A stretch of 64,000 nucleotides of DNA from Pseudomonadota bacterium (GTDB lineage: Bacteria; Myxococcota_A; UBA796; SXON01). Position 1 is the first letter of the stretch. Every line of letters begins with the position of its first letter. Both the position numbers and the translations under genes were made by a program. The notes under the pieces are model-generated. The model made no database searches, was not told the origin of the DNA, and saw only the letters and a list, made by a program, of their open reading frames with translations. Below, one piece after another: positions 15,843-23,854 of this stretch. The stretch spans positions 1 through 64,000 of the forward strand of contig JAUXTN010000219.1 of the NCBI GenBank assembly GCA_030684355.1, written 5' to 3'.

Positions 15843-15873
15843 TTGACGCTCATGTACTATGTGTGGTAGTAGC
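15843..15873 (+). promoter_or_regulatory. Promoter and BlaI-type operator P2, lipoprotein operon
   Basis: TTGACG at 15843-15848, six bases, TACTAT at 15855-15860, five bases, GTAGTA at 15866-15871. One arm position mismatches. Spacing from -35 to the right arm is 17 bases, as in P1 and P3. The first following gene starts at 15950. Confidence 0.7.
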
Positions 15874-15949
15874 AAGGCCACGAGCGCACGCTCACCGTCC
15901 AGTACCGCGAACCGTGCCACTCTCACCCGATGTCTACCTGAGGTTCGCG

Positions 15950-16315
15950 ATGTTCCTTCCCCTTCTGCTCCTCGCCTGCGACGCCGAGCCCGAAGAGACG
16001 GCCGCCCCCGAGCCGGCCACGATCGTGTTCCTCTCGCCGACGGACGGCGCGACGGTGCCGGGCGGTGACGTGGACTTCTCGGTGCTCGTCGAGAACTTCA
16101 CGCTCGTGGACCTCGCCAAGCACGGCGGGGAAAGCGTCCCCGAGGGGTACATCGCGGTGCGTGTGGACGGCGCCGAGGTGCTCCAGGCGAGGGCGACCCA
16201 GTTCACGATCGCGCTCGAGCCGGGCGCCGTAGACGTGGAGGCCGAGCTCACCTACGAGGACGGGGACTCGCTCGACGAGCCGGCCATCGCGACGCTGTCG
16301 CTGACGGTGGAGTAG
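15950..16315 (+). CDS. Small Ig-like lipoprotein A
   Basis: This 121-residue protein starts MFLPLLLLACDAEPEE, a lipoprotein signal with Cys10. The body is one Ig-like beta sandwich (FLSPTDGATVPGGDVDFSV, EGYIAVRVDGAEV, DSLDEPAIATLSLTV). It resembles the next protein at the same motif positions. It is the first gene behind operator P2 and directly abuts the next start. Probably anchored to the outer or inner membrane facing the periplasm. Its location in a metal-regulated operon suggests a metal-handling role, unproven. Confidence 0.75.
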   Translation: MFLPLLLLACDAEPEETAAPEPATIVFLSPTDGATVPGGDVDFSVLVENFTLVDLAKHGGESVPEGYIAVRVDGAEVLQARATQFTIALEPGAVDVEAELTYEDGDSLDEPAIATLSLTVE

Positions 16316-16744
16316 ATGACGACGGTGCGACGGTCCGGCTTTCGTCCGGCGACCATATTCCTTTTCCTGCTGGCCGCCTGTACGTCTCCCGCCCCCGAGG
16401 ACACCGGTTCGGGGGCCTCGATCAACATCCTCAGCCCGGCCGAGGACGCGGAGGTGTGCGGCACGCCTCTCCGCGTGGAGACGGCCGTGGAGGGACTGAT
16501 CCTCGTGGACCCCTACGCCCCGGAGGAGGACCCGGAGCCCGGCACCGGCCACATCGACCTGATGCTGAATGGGCAGGACGCTGTGATGGGCGGGGCGGAG
16601 TCGCTCGAGGTGCCCGACGTGGCCGACGGCGTGTGGCAGCTCAAGGTCGAGCTCTCGAACGCGGATCACACGCCCGTCCAGCCGTACGCGGGAGACTTCC
16701 TCTACATCACGGTGACGGAGGCCGCGTGCTCGTCTTCGCGCTGA
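16316..16744 (+). CDS. Small Ig-like lipoprotein B
   Basis: This 142-residue lipoprotein has lipobox LLAAC (Cys23). Its Ig-like fold contains INILSPAEDAEVCGTPL, GTGHIDLMLNGQD and VELSNADHTPVQPYAG. The same three motifs occur in the lipoprotein at 47317-47703, and in both windows the gene is followed by a His-rich lipoprotein. The ATG immediately follows the previous stop, and the end overlaps the next gene by 19 bases. Confidence 0.75.
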   Translation: MTTVRRSGFRPATIFLFLLAACTSPAPEDTGSGASINILSPAEDAEVCGTPLRVETAVEGLILVDPYAPEEDPEPGTGHIDLMLNGQDAVMGGAESLEVPDVADGVWQLKVELSNADHTPVQPYAGDFLYITVTEAACSSSR

Positions 16745-17568
16745 CGGCCTGCCAGGAGCCCACGGCGGCGGATGGCAACACAGTCGAGGACCCGAGCGAC
16801 GAGCCTGTCACCGCCTACGCCGTCGGTGTCACCACGGATCCCGCCACGCCGATTGCGGGCGAAGAGGCCGAGCTCACGCTGCAGGTCGTCGATCAGCTCG
16901 GCCGCCCCATCGAGGATCTCCAGCAGTCCCACGAGCGGATGGTCCACTCGCTGTTCATCAGCCGCGATCTCGCGTCGTTCCAGCACGTCCACCATGAAGA
17001 CTTCGCCGAGCTCGACGTCGAGGCCCTCCGTCAAGCCACGTTCCAGTTCCCCATCACGTTTCCCGCCGCCGGGGACACGCTCGCCGTGTTCGACTTCGCG
17101 CACCAGAACGTGTACCAACAGGATACCGCCTGGATCGAGGTCGTGGGCGACACCGCGCAGTTACCGTCTCCGGAGGAAGACTTTTCCACGGAGCGGGAAG
17201 TCGATGGATTGCATGTCACCCTGACCTGGGACGTCGAACCCTACGCCGAATTCGAAGGCGCCTGGACGATCACCATCACCGAGAACGGCGAGGACGTGAC
17301 GGACCTCACCCAGTGGCTCGGCGCGGACGGGCACGTTGCCATCGTCTCCGCCGACCTTGGCTTCGCCACCCACACCCACGCCTGGTTTCCGGGCATGGAG
17401 GAGATGGGGCCGGGACACGAGATGCCACACCTGTACGCGGGTCCCACCTTGCCATTCCACTACCACTTCCCGGTGGGCGGGATCTACAAGATGTGGGTGC
17501 AGTTCGCGCGCTCGGACGCCCCCGAAGTGGCGTACACGGCGGCGTTCATGTTTCGCGTCGCCGGATGA
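16726..17568 (+). CDS. His-rich two-domain lipoprotein (YtkA/FixH-like)
   Basis: A GTG at 16726 gives a 280-residue lipoprotein, MLVFALTACQEP with Cys9. Domain 1 contains HERMVHSLFISRDLASFQHV and HHEDF, the signature of YtkA-like domains found in metal-resistance loci. Domain 2 has HTHAWFPGMEEMGPGHEMPH and FHYHFPVGG, a Met/His-rich set suited to copper or silver. A close paralogue is at 46472-47320. The GTG is chosen because it places a lipobox at the right distance. Periplasmic metal binding is likely but not shown. Confidence 0.75.
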   Translation: MLVFALTACQEPTAADGNTVEDPSDEPVTAYAVGVTTDPATPIAGEEAELTLQVVDQLGRPIEDLQQSHERMVHSLFISRDLASFQHVHHEDFAELDVEALRQATFQFPITFPAAGDTLAVFDFAHQNVYQQDTAWIEVVGDTAQLPSPEEDFSTEREVDGLHVTLTWDVEPYAEFEGAWTITITENGEDVTDLTQWLGADGHVAIVSADLGFATHTHAWFPGMEEMGPGHEMPHLYAGPTLPFHYHFPVGGIYKMWVQFARSDAPEVAYTAAFMFRVAG

Positions 17569-17596
17569 CGAAGCGCCCGGAGTCAGGGGCGCCCGT

Positions 17597-17706
17597 TCAC
17601 TCGCAGAGGGCGACCGCCTCGTCCTCGCAGGTCTCGTGCTCGCTCTCGTCGAGCTCCTCGCAGGCCTCGAGCGCGTCGTGGCAGGTGTCGTGGCTGGCCT
17701 CGTCGG
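17597..17706 (-). pseudogene. 3' fragment of a Cys/Glu-rich gene
   Basis: On the minus strand the frame ends in CHDALEACEELDESEHE followed by TCEDEAVALCE and a stop at 17597. This has four Cys and strong acidic bias, unlike a random shadow. The coherent sequence stops abruptly near 17706, exactly where FG-GAP sequence begins on the other strand. Both look truncated by one rearrangement. Confidence 0.4.
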
Positions 17707-18803
17707 CACTAGATGGGGACGGCGCGGGCGACCTGCTGGTCGGCGCGATCGGGGAGAGCACGCAGGGCGCGAGCGCCGGCGCCGTGTACCTGCTCGCCGA
17801 ACCGACCATCGGCGGAGCTCGCCTCCTGACGGAGGCGCGGACGACCCTCTTCGGGGAGGATGAGGGCGACTACGCGGGCTCCGGCGTGGCCTTCGTAGGC
17901 GACGTGGATGGCGACGGCGCCGCGGACCTTCTGGTCGGCGCCTCGTCGAATGCCGCGTTCGGGGCCGGCGGCGGCCGCCTGTACCTGCTCCGAGGCCCGA
18001 TCCCGACGGGCGACGTGCTGCTCTCGGACGCCGGCACCACCATCTCCGGCATTGGCGTCGAGGGCAGCCCCCCGCCTCACGGTGCGCCCGTCCAGGGGGA
18101 CGGGGTGGGAGTCGCCTTCGACGGCGTGGGGGACTTCGACGGAGACGGCCTGGAGGATCTCGCCGTCGGCGCCAACGGGAGCGACCGGCGCGGGCTGGAC
18201 GCGGGCGCCTTCGCGATCTTCCTCGGTCCGGTGGCCGACGGCTCCCTCACCGTCGACGACGCCGACCAGCTCTACCTAAGCGACAGCGACTACCAGTACG
18301 CCGGAGACTCCGTTGCGGCGGCGGGGGACCTGGACGGGGACGGCCTCGCGGACGTCCTGGTGGGGGGGAACAGCGAGGGACCCGGGACCACCTGGATCCT
18401 GGCGGGCCCCGGCGTGCCGGGCACCTCCACCCTCTCCGATGTCCCAACCTCGCTTGAGGGAGAGGCAGACTTCGACTACGCAGGGGCGTTCACCGCGCGC
18501 GGAGGCGACCTCGACGGCGACGGTTGGGCGGACGTGATCGTCGGGGCCTACGGGTCCGACACCGTCGCGCCCGACGCCGGAACGGTCTATCTCGCCTTCG
18601 GGCCCTTCGGGGAAGGCGCGCATGCGCTCGCCGACATCGCGCGCCGGTGGGTCGGAGAGCAGGACGGCGACAGCGCGGGCCGGGCGGTCGCGGGAGGAGT
18701 GGATGCCGACGGAGACGGCCTCGACGACGTGCTCATCGGCGCGCCGTACGGCGACGCGGGCGGGGACTTCGGAGGCCAGGCCTACCTGGTCCTGTCGGAG
18801 TGA
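17707..18803 (+). pseudogene. FG-GAP/integrin-alpha repeat lipoprotein gene lacking its 5' end
   Basis: The frame begins abruptly at LDGDGAGDLLVGAIGES and continues through six FG-GAP repeats (DVDGDGAADLLVGA, DFDGDGLEDLAVGA and similar Ca-binding DxDGDG loops) to a normal C-terminus. Intact relatives at 31499-33016 and 47772-49253 have about 130 more N-terminal residues including signal and lipobox. No start codon with a ribosome site precedes the truncation point, and upstream sequence belongs to another gene on the opposite strand. Confidence 0.7.
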
Positions 18804-18840
18804 GGCGGACGCTGAAGATGCGCATGCTATCGGAGGCCTC

Positions 18841-19875
18841 ATGACCCTCCCGTTCGCCGCTCCCGCCATCTGGTGCCTCCTTGCCGCCGCCCTCTTCGGC
18901 GCCAGCACACCGATCGCCCGCGCGCTTCTCGACGGCATCGGCCCGCTCACGCTCGCCGGGCTCTTCTACCTGGGGGCCGCGCTCGGGACGGCGCCCTGGG
19001 CCCTCCGCGGCCACGCCGGCGTGGCACGCCGCCGCGAGGATGGGCTTCGCCTCGCGGGCGCGGTGCTGTTCGGCGGGATCGTGGGGCCGGTGCTCGTCCT
19101 GCTCGGGCTTCGGATGGCGCCGGCCGCTTCCGTCGCCCTCTGGCTGAACCTCGAGGCTCCGGCCACGGCGCTCCTCGGCTGGGCGTTCTTCCGCGAGCAT
19201 GTGGACCGACGCACCTGGATCGCCGCGGCGCTCGTCTGGGGGGCCAGCGTCGTGCTGGCCGCGCCGGAGGGCTTCTCGGGCGGTCTGGCGGCCCTGCTGG
19301 TCCTCGGGGGCTGCTTCGCGTGGGGGTTGGACAACAACCTCACCTCGGTCATCGCCGGTTACACGCCCGCGCAGACGACGTTTGTGAAGGGGCTGGCTGC
19401 GGGGACGGTCAACCTCGCGCTCGGCGCGATCATCGAGGGCCCGCCCACGCTCGGCGTGGCCGTGCTCCTGGCGCTCGTGGTGGGTGTGTTCGCCTATGGT
19501 GCGTCGATCGTGCTCTACGTCGCAGGCGCCCAGCAGCTCGGCGCCACGCGGGCCCAGATGATCTTCGCCACCGCGCCGTTCTGGGGCGTGGTGCTCGCCT
19601 GGGTGGGGCTCGGAGAGGCGGTGCTGCCGGCCCAGGTGCTGGCCGCCGCGGCGATGGTCGGCGCGCTCGTGCTGCTCTTCACCGAGCGTCACGGGCACGC
19701 TCACACCCACGAGGTGATGAACCACACCCACTGGCACCGGCACGACGACGGGCACCACGACCACACCCATCCGGGCGGGGCCCCGTGGGGCTGGCACATC
19801 CACGAGCACGCGCACGAGCCGGTGTCGCACACCCATCCGCACCGGCCCGATCTGCATCATCGGCATGGGCATTGA
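18841..19875 (+). CDS. DMT/EamA transporter with His-rich tail, copy 2
   Basis: This 344-residue protein is nearly identical to copy 1. It has the same ten-helix EamA core and a tail from about residue 283 with 23 histidines. Substitutions are scattered and mostly conservative, and many synonymous differences exist at DNA level, so the duplication is not recent or codons have been under selection. It sits behind the FG-GAP remnant in the operon started by operator P2. A good GGAGG site precedes the ATG. Confidence 0.85.
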   Translation: MTLPFAAPAIWCLLAAALFGASTPIARALLDGIGPLTLAGLFYLGAALGTAPWALRGHAGVARRREDGLRLAGAVLFGGIVGPVLVLLGLRMAPAASVALWLNLEAPATALLGWAFFREHVDRRTWIAAALVWGASVVLAAPEGFSGGLAALLVLGGCFAWGLDNNLTSVIAGYTPAQTTFVKGLAAGTVNLALGAIIEGPPTLGVAVLLALVVGVFAYGASIVLYVAGAQQLGATRAQMIFATAPFWGVVLAWVGLGEAVLPAQVLAAAAMVGALVLLFTERHGHAHTHEVMNHTHWHRHDDGHHDHTHPGGAPWGWHIHEHAHEPVSHTHPHRPDLHHRHGH

Positions 19876-19939
19876 CGAGGTGAGAGCTCCGGCGCCGAAC
19901 GGCCTCGATGACGAGCGTCTACATGTCGCCGAGAACCGC

Positions 19940-19968
19940 TTGACGCGCATTTACTATCGACGATAGTA
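19940..19968 (+). promoter_or_regulatory. Promoter and BlaI-type operator P3, ATPase operon
   Basis: TTGACG at 19940-19945, six bases, TACTAT at 19952-19957, five bases, ATAGTA at 19963-19968. The inverted repeat is perfect. It is followed within 25 bases by the first possible start of the small His-rich gene. Confidence 0.8.
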
Positions 19969-19989
19969 TTCGCACGTCAAGGAGTCCGC

Positions 19990-20316
19990 CTGCCCCCGCG
20001 CCAGCAGCAACGCAGCCGCCGGCCGTCGCCCGAGCGACCGCTCGTCGCGCTGCTCATGCTGGTCGCGCTCTTTCTGGGGGTGGTGCAGGACGTCGTTTGC
20101 CGGGCCGACTCGGGGCACGCGCACGTCGTGTGCCCCGAGCACGGAGAGCAGCTCCACGCGGACGTCGTCAGGACCGATGACGACCGACGGGACGTGCCGG
20201 AGCTCCGCTCCCTCACTCCCCAAGAGCATGGCGCTGGCTGTCTCCTCGCGTTGCTTGCCGGCTCACAAACCGATCAACTCCTTCCACCTCCCCAGAGTGT
20301 CGAGGTACTTGTCTGA
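19990..20316 (+). CDS. Small His/Cys-containing membrane or secreted protein
   Basis: The frame ends with a TGA that overlaps the ATPase ATG. It contains a hydrophobic stretch (LVALLMLVALFLGVVQDVV) and then CRADSGHAHVVCPEHGEQLH, which holds two Cys and four His. The only ATG, at 20056, would cut the hydrophobic segment. A CTG at 19990 has AAGGAG five bases upstream and gives a 108-residue protein with a basic N-terminus, as expected for a signal anchor. It may present metal to the ATPase or act as an accessory sensor. It loosely resembles the His-rich protein at 54914-55306 in layout. Confidence 0.5.
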   Translation: MPPRQQQRSRRPSPERPLVALLMLVALFLGVVQDVVCRADSGHAHVVCPEHGEQLHADVVRTDDDRRDVPELRSLTPQEHGAGCLLALLAGSQTDQLLPPPQSVEVLV

Positions 20317-22376
20317 TGGATCGTCGACCCCTCGCCGTCATCGACCGACGCGGCCGCCTGGCTCGCCTCGACAAAGGGCGTGCCGGAAGCGGCGACGACG
20401 ACGGCGTGGCCCTGATGTCGGACCACGCTCTCGTTCCCAGTGGGCAGGCGCCGCGCCTGCCCGAGGAGACGGGCTTCGACGAAGTGCTCGCTCCCGTCGA
20501 TCACAAGCGGCGCCTCGCCGTTGTCGGGGTGATGGCGCTCGCCGCACTCGCGTCCTACCTGGAGATGTGGCGTCTTCTCGGCCTGCCTTTCGATGTGGTG
20601 GGCCTGGTTGCCACTCTCCTGGGTGGCTGGCCGGTGTGGAAGGAGGCTTGGGAGGCCATCCGCGAGCGCCACATCAACATGGAGATCACGATGGCGCTGG
20701 GCGTCGGCGCCGCCCTTGTCATCGGTCAGTTCGCGACCGGGGCGATCATCGTCGCGTTCACGCTTTTCAGCATGTACCTGGAGGATCTCACCAAGTCTCG
20801 TGGAAAGCGCGCCCTGGAGGTGCTGCTTCGCGCGGCGCCGCAGACCGCGAACGTGCGCAGGGCGGAATCCTGGGTCGAGATATCGGTCCAGGAGGTGGCA
20901 GCAGGGGACCGCGTCCTCGTGAAGCCGGGCGAGAAGATCCCGGTTGACGGAGTCGTGGTCTCTGGCGCGAGCAGCGTCGTCGAGGCAGCGATCACTGGCG
21001 AACCCTTCCCGCGGGAGAAACAGGCGGGCGCCGGGCTCTTCGCTGGCACCATCAACGGTTCCGGCGCGCTGGAGATGCGCGCGGATCGGACCGGAGAGGA
21101 CACGACGTACGCGCGCATCGTCGGGCTCGTGAAGCAGGCGACCGAGCGGCCCGGCCGCACCCAGCGTCTGGCCGACCGCGTCGCGCAGGGGATCGTCTAC
21201 GTCGTCCTTGCCACGGCGGTGGCGACATGGCTGTACACACATGACCCCATCATCGTGGTGAGTGTCATCCTGTCCGCGGGAGCATGCGGAGTTGCGGCAG
21301 GAACCCCGCTGGCCATCCTTGCTGTCACCGCGAACCAGACGCGCCGCGGCGTGGTCATCAAGGGCGGCGAGGCCGTCGAGGCGCTCGCTCGCGTAGACAC
21401 CGTGGTGTTCGACAAGACCGGCACCCTCACGCTCGGTGAACCGGACGTCGAGGAAATCCATCCGTTCCGCGATGCGACCCCAGAGGACGTGCTCCTGGCG
21501 CTGTTGGCGGTCGAGGAAGGCAGCGATCACCCGATCGCCCATGCCGTCCTTCGAACTGTTCGCGCGCGAAACCTCCAGCTCGGCGGTGGGCAGGCCGCTG
21601 ACGACGTCCAGTACGTCGCTGGGCGTGGACTCGTCGGTCGGCTTCGGGACGGTCGTACCGTGCTGGCGGGCAACGTGGCGCTCCTCGAGGAACGGGGCAT
21701 TGCCGTGCCGGAGGACGCACGTGCGCGCATCGCCGAGGGTGGGGCGGCGGGGAGGATTCCAGTGCTCGTCGCGCGCGACGAGCACGTGCTGGGGCTGGTC
21801 CTGCTCTCCGACCGCCTGCGCGCCGAGGCCAAGGGCGCGATTGAGCGGCTGCACGCCAAGGGCATGCGCGTGGTGATGCTGACTGGCGACCATGAGGGGC
21901 CGGCCAACGACGTCGCGGAGCGGCTGGGCATTCGAGAGGTCCGCGCCAACCTCCTGCCGGAAGACAAGGTGCGCATCGTCCAGGCGCTCCGCGCCCAGGG
22001 CCGCAAGGTCTGCATGGTGGGTGATGGGATCAACGACGCCCCCGCGCTGATGGAAGCGGATGTCGGCGTGGCCGTCGCGGTGGGCAGCGAGGTCGCGCTG
22101 GAGAGCGCGGACGTGCTTCTGATGACGAACGACTTGAACCGCCTCGTCGGCGCCCTGGAGGATGCGCGGCAGGCCCATCGCGTCATCCTGTTCAACTTCG
22201 GTGGCACCGTCGTCGTCGACTTCGTGGGCATGGGCTTGGCCGCGTTCGGCATGCTCGGTCCGATCGGCGCGGCGCTGGTCCACGTCGGCAGTGAGTTGGC
22301 CTTCATCCTGAACAGCGCTCGGCTATTCGGCCGTGTCGAACTGACGCCCCCTCCCGTCCCGGGGGGCCAGGCGTAA
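20316..22376 (+). CDS. P1B-type heavy-metal ATPase with atypical TM metal motif
   Basis: This 686-residue protein has TGEP at 227-230 (actuator), DKTGT at 366-370 (phosphorylation), SDHP (nucleotide site) and GDGIND, so it should hydrolyse ATP. There is no N-terminal heavy-metal-associated domain. Where CPC normally lies in the metal-binding helix, the sequence is AGACGVAAGTP (321-331). The first Cys and Pro are gone and a single Cys324 remains. The actuator has Pro instead of Ser in TGES. Substrate is therefore uncertain. It is co-transcribed with the His-rich protein and followed by BlaI repressor 2. Confidence 0.88.
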   Translation: MDRRPLAVIDRRGRLARLDKGRAGSGDDDGVALMSDHALVPSGQAPRLPEETGFDEVLAPVDHKRRLAVVGVMALAALASYLEMWRLLGLPFDVVGLVATLLGGWPVWKEAWEAIRERHINMEITMALGVGAALVIGQFATGAIIVAFTLFSMYLEDLTKSRGKRALEVLLRAAPQTANVRRAESWVEISVQEVAAGDRVLVKPGEKIPVDGVVVSGASSVVEAAITGEPFPREKQAGAGLFAGTINGSGALEMRADRTGEDTTYARIVGLVKQATERPGRTQRLADRVAQGIVYVVLATAVATWLYTHDPIIVVSVILSAGACGVAAGTPLAILAVTANQTRRGVVIKGGEAVEALARVDTVVFDKTGTLTLGEPDVEEIHPFRDATPEDVLLALLAVEEGSDHPIAHAVLRTVRARNLQLGGGQAADDVQYVAGRGLVGRLRDGRTVLAGNVALLEERGIAVPEDARARIAEGGAAGRIPVLVARDEHVLGLVLLSDRLRAEAKGAIERLHAKGMRVVMLTGDHEGPANDVAERLGIREVRANLLPEDKVRIVQALRAQGRKVCMVGDGINDAPALMEADVGVAVAVGSEVALESADVLLMTNDLNRLVGALEDARQAHRVILFNFGGTVVVDFVGMGLAAFGMLGPIGAALVHVGSELAFILNSARLFGRVELTPPPVPGGQA

Positions 22377-22430
22377 CGCTCACGGACAGCGATCTGGCCC
22401 GGCGGCACCGGGGCGGATTACAGGGCCGAC

Positions 22431-22802
22431 ATGAATCTGGAACCGCTAGGCGAGCTCGAGACGACCGTAATGGAGGCGATGTGGGCTCTGTCGCCGGCGA
22501 CGGCCCGTGAGATCCATGACCAATTCAACGATACGCGCGCGTACACGACCATCATGACCACGCTCGATCGGCTGCATCACAAGGGGCTGCTCACGCGAGA
22601 GAAGGACGGGCTCGCGTGGCGGTACCAGCCGAAGCTCGGGAAGGCAGCATACGAGCGCGCCGCCACGGAGCACCACGTCGGGCGGCTGCTCGAGGAGCAC
22701 GGGGAGGTCGCGCTCACTGCCTTCGTGGACGCCGCCGCGCGCGCGACCTCCCTGGACCGGTTGGCCGAGCTGGTCGCCGCCCGACGCGAAGGGCGCCGTT
22801 GA
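22431..22802 (+). CDS. BlaI/MecI/CopY-family repressor 2
   Basis: This 123-residue winged-helix protein shares with repressor 1 the segments YTTIMTTLDRLH, KGLL, REKDGLAWRYQP and the overall layout. The nearly identical recognition helices predict the same operator. It lies 54 bases behind the ATPase gene, so it is probably autoregulated from P3. Its stop overlaps the TTG start of M56 peptidase 2. Confidence 0.9.
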   Translation: MNLEPLGELETTVMEAMWALSPATAREIHDQFNDTRAYTTIMTTLDRLHHKGLLTREKDGLAWRYQPKLGKAAYERAATEHHVGRLLEEHGEVALTAFVDAAARATSLDRLAELVAARREGRR

Positions 22803-23809
22803 CGCCAGGGCTGAGCTTCGCGGTCACCGCGGTGCTGATGTTCGCAGCGGTGTCCGCGACCGTCTCCGTGGTCGTGGCGGTCGCGCGAGGATCGATCCTG
22901 GCTCGGATTCGTTCGGCGGCGCTCCGGGCTGACGTCGCCTGGCTGTTCGGCGTCCTTCCGCCGACCCTCGCGCTGGTTCTCGTCTTCTGCACCGCGGCGC
23001 CCTCGATTCCTGCCCTCGCCGGGCTCGACGGAGATCACTGCCTCGATCACGGTGGGCACGGGCACTTCTGCCCCACGCACGCGCCGGTGCCACCCGTGGC
23101 GCTGACCGTCGTGGCGGGCGCCATCGTCGCCTGGACGCTCGTTCGCAGCGCGCGTCTCGTCATCGGCGAGTGGCGCGGGTCCCGGCGCGTGCATGTGCTC
23201 TCGCGGCTCGGGCGCTTGCGCCGCACGCAGGGCATCGAGGAAGTGTGGGTGCCCGGTTCACCCCGGCTTTGCCATGCCGTCGGTTGGTGGCGTCCCCGCG
23301 TGCTGGTGTCCGACTCCCTCCGCCGGGTCGTCGGCGTGGGCGAGCTCCGCGCCGCGCTCGCGCATGAGCACGCCCACCATCGGCGACGTGATCCCCTGGC
23401 CATCCTGATCCTCCGTACCGCCGGCGTGTTTCAGCCCCCCGCCTTGGCGCGACTCGCCGAGCAGGAGTTCCGCGACGCCGCGGAGATGGCCGCCGACGCC
23501 GACGCCGCGCACGAGCTGGGGGACGGTCTACTGGTAGCGAGCGCGCTGGTGGCCATCACCCGTGTGTCCATCGCCGCACCTGGAATGGCGATGGGACGAG
23601 ACGCGGTCGAGAGGCGCGTCCATGCTCTGCTCGACGCGCCGAGCGGTGAGGTCGGCCGGTCACTTGCGCTGCCGGTTGCCGCGATGACGTTGATCGTCCT
23701 CGCCGTCGCGCCCAACATCGGCGTCGGCGAGACGCACCACCTCCTCGGTCTGCACCAGGGGGTCGAGGGGCTCCTGGAAGTCGCAATCGAGATGTTCGGT
23801 CATCCTTGA
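22799..23809 (+). CDS. M56 (BlaR1-like) membrane metallopeptidase 2, putative metal sensor
   Basis: A TTG at 22799 overlapping the blaI stop (TTGA) gives 336 residues. Layout matches peptidase 1: membrane helices, the Cys/His loop DHCLDHGGHGHFCPTH at exactly 79-94, a further helix, LCHAxG near 157, zinc motif HEHAH at 189-193, AAEMAAD downstream, and a C-terminal helix followed by a His-containing tail (HHLLGLH). Outside these motifs the two proteins have diverged substantially, so conservation of the loop points to function. The -35 element of promoter P4 overlaps its stop codon. Confidence 0.85.
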   Translation: MTPGLSFAVTAVLMFAAVSATVSVVVAVARGSILARIRSAALRADVAWLFGVLPPTLALVLVFCTAAPSIPALAGLDGDHCLDHGGHGHFCPTHAPVPPVALTVVAGAIVAWTLVRSARLVIGEWRGSRRVHVLSRLGRLRRTQGIEEVWVPGSPRLCHAVGWWRPRVLVSDSLRRVVGVGELRAALAHEHAHHRRRDPLAILILRTAGVFQPPALARLAEQEFRDAAEMAADADAAHELGDGLLVASALVAITRVSIAAPGMAMGRDAVERRVHALLDAPSGEVGRSLALPVAAMTLIVLAVAPNIGVGETHHLLGLHQGVEGLLEVAIEMFGHP

Positions 23810-23833
23810 CGGGGCCTACTACCCGATATAGTA
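23806..23833 (+). promoter_or_regulatory. Promoter and BlaI-type operator P4, RND operon 2
   Basis: TTGACG at 23806-23811, five bases, TACTAC at 23817-23822, five bases, ATAGTA at 23828-23833. One arm mismatch. Spacing is one base shorter than in P1-P3. The adaptor gene starts at the GTG at 23855, which has GGAGA upstream. Confidence 0.75.
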
Positions 23834-23854
23834 GAGCGTCCTGTCGGAGATCCC

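Noticed and set aside
15300..15869. 189-codon plus-strand frame as a gene
   Set aside because: No start context or domain. The opposite strand shows a TPR remnant in this stretch, and the frame runs through operator P2.
13846..19875. Paired DMT genes as ends of a composite transposon
   Set aside because: The repeats are protein-coding genes with many synonymous differences. No transposase, terminal inverted repeats or target duplications were seen.
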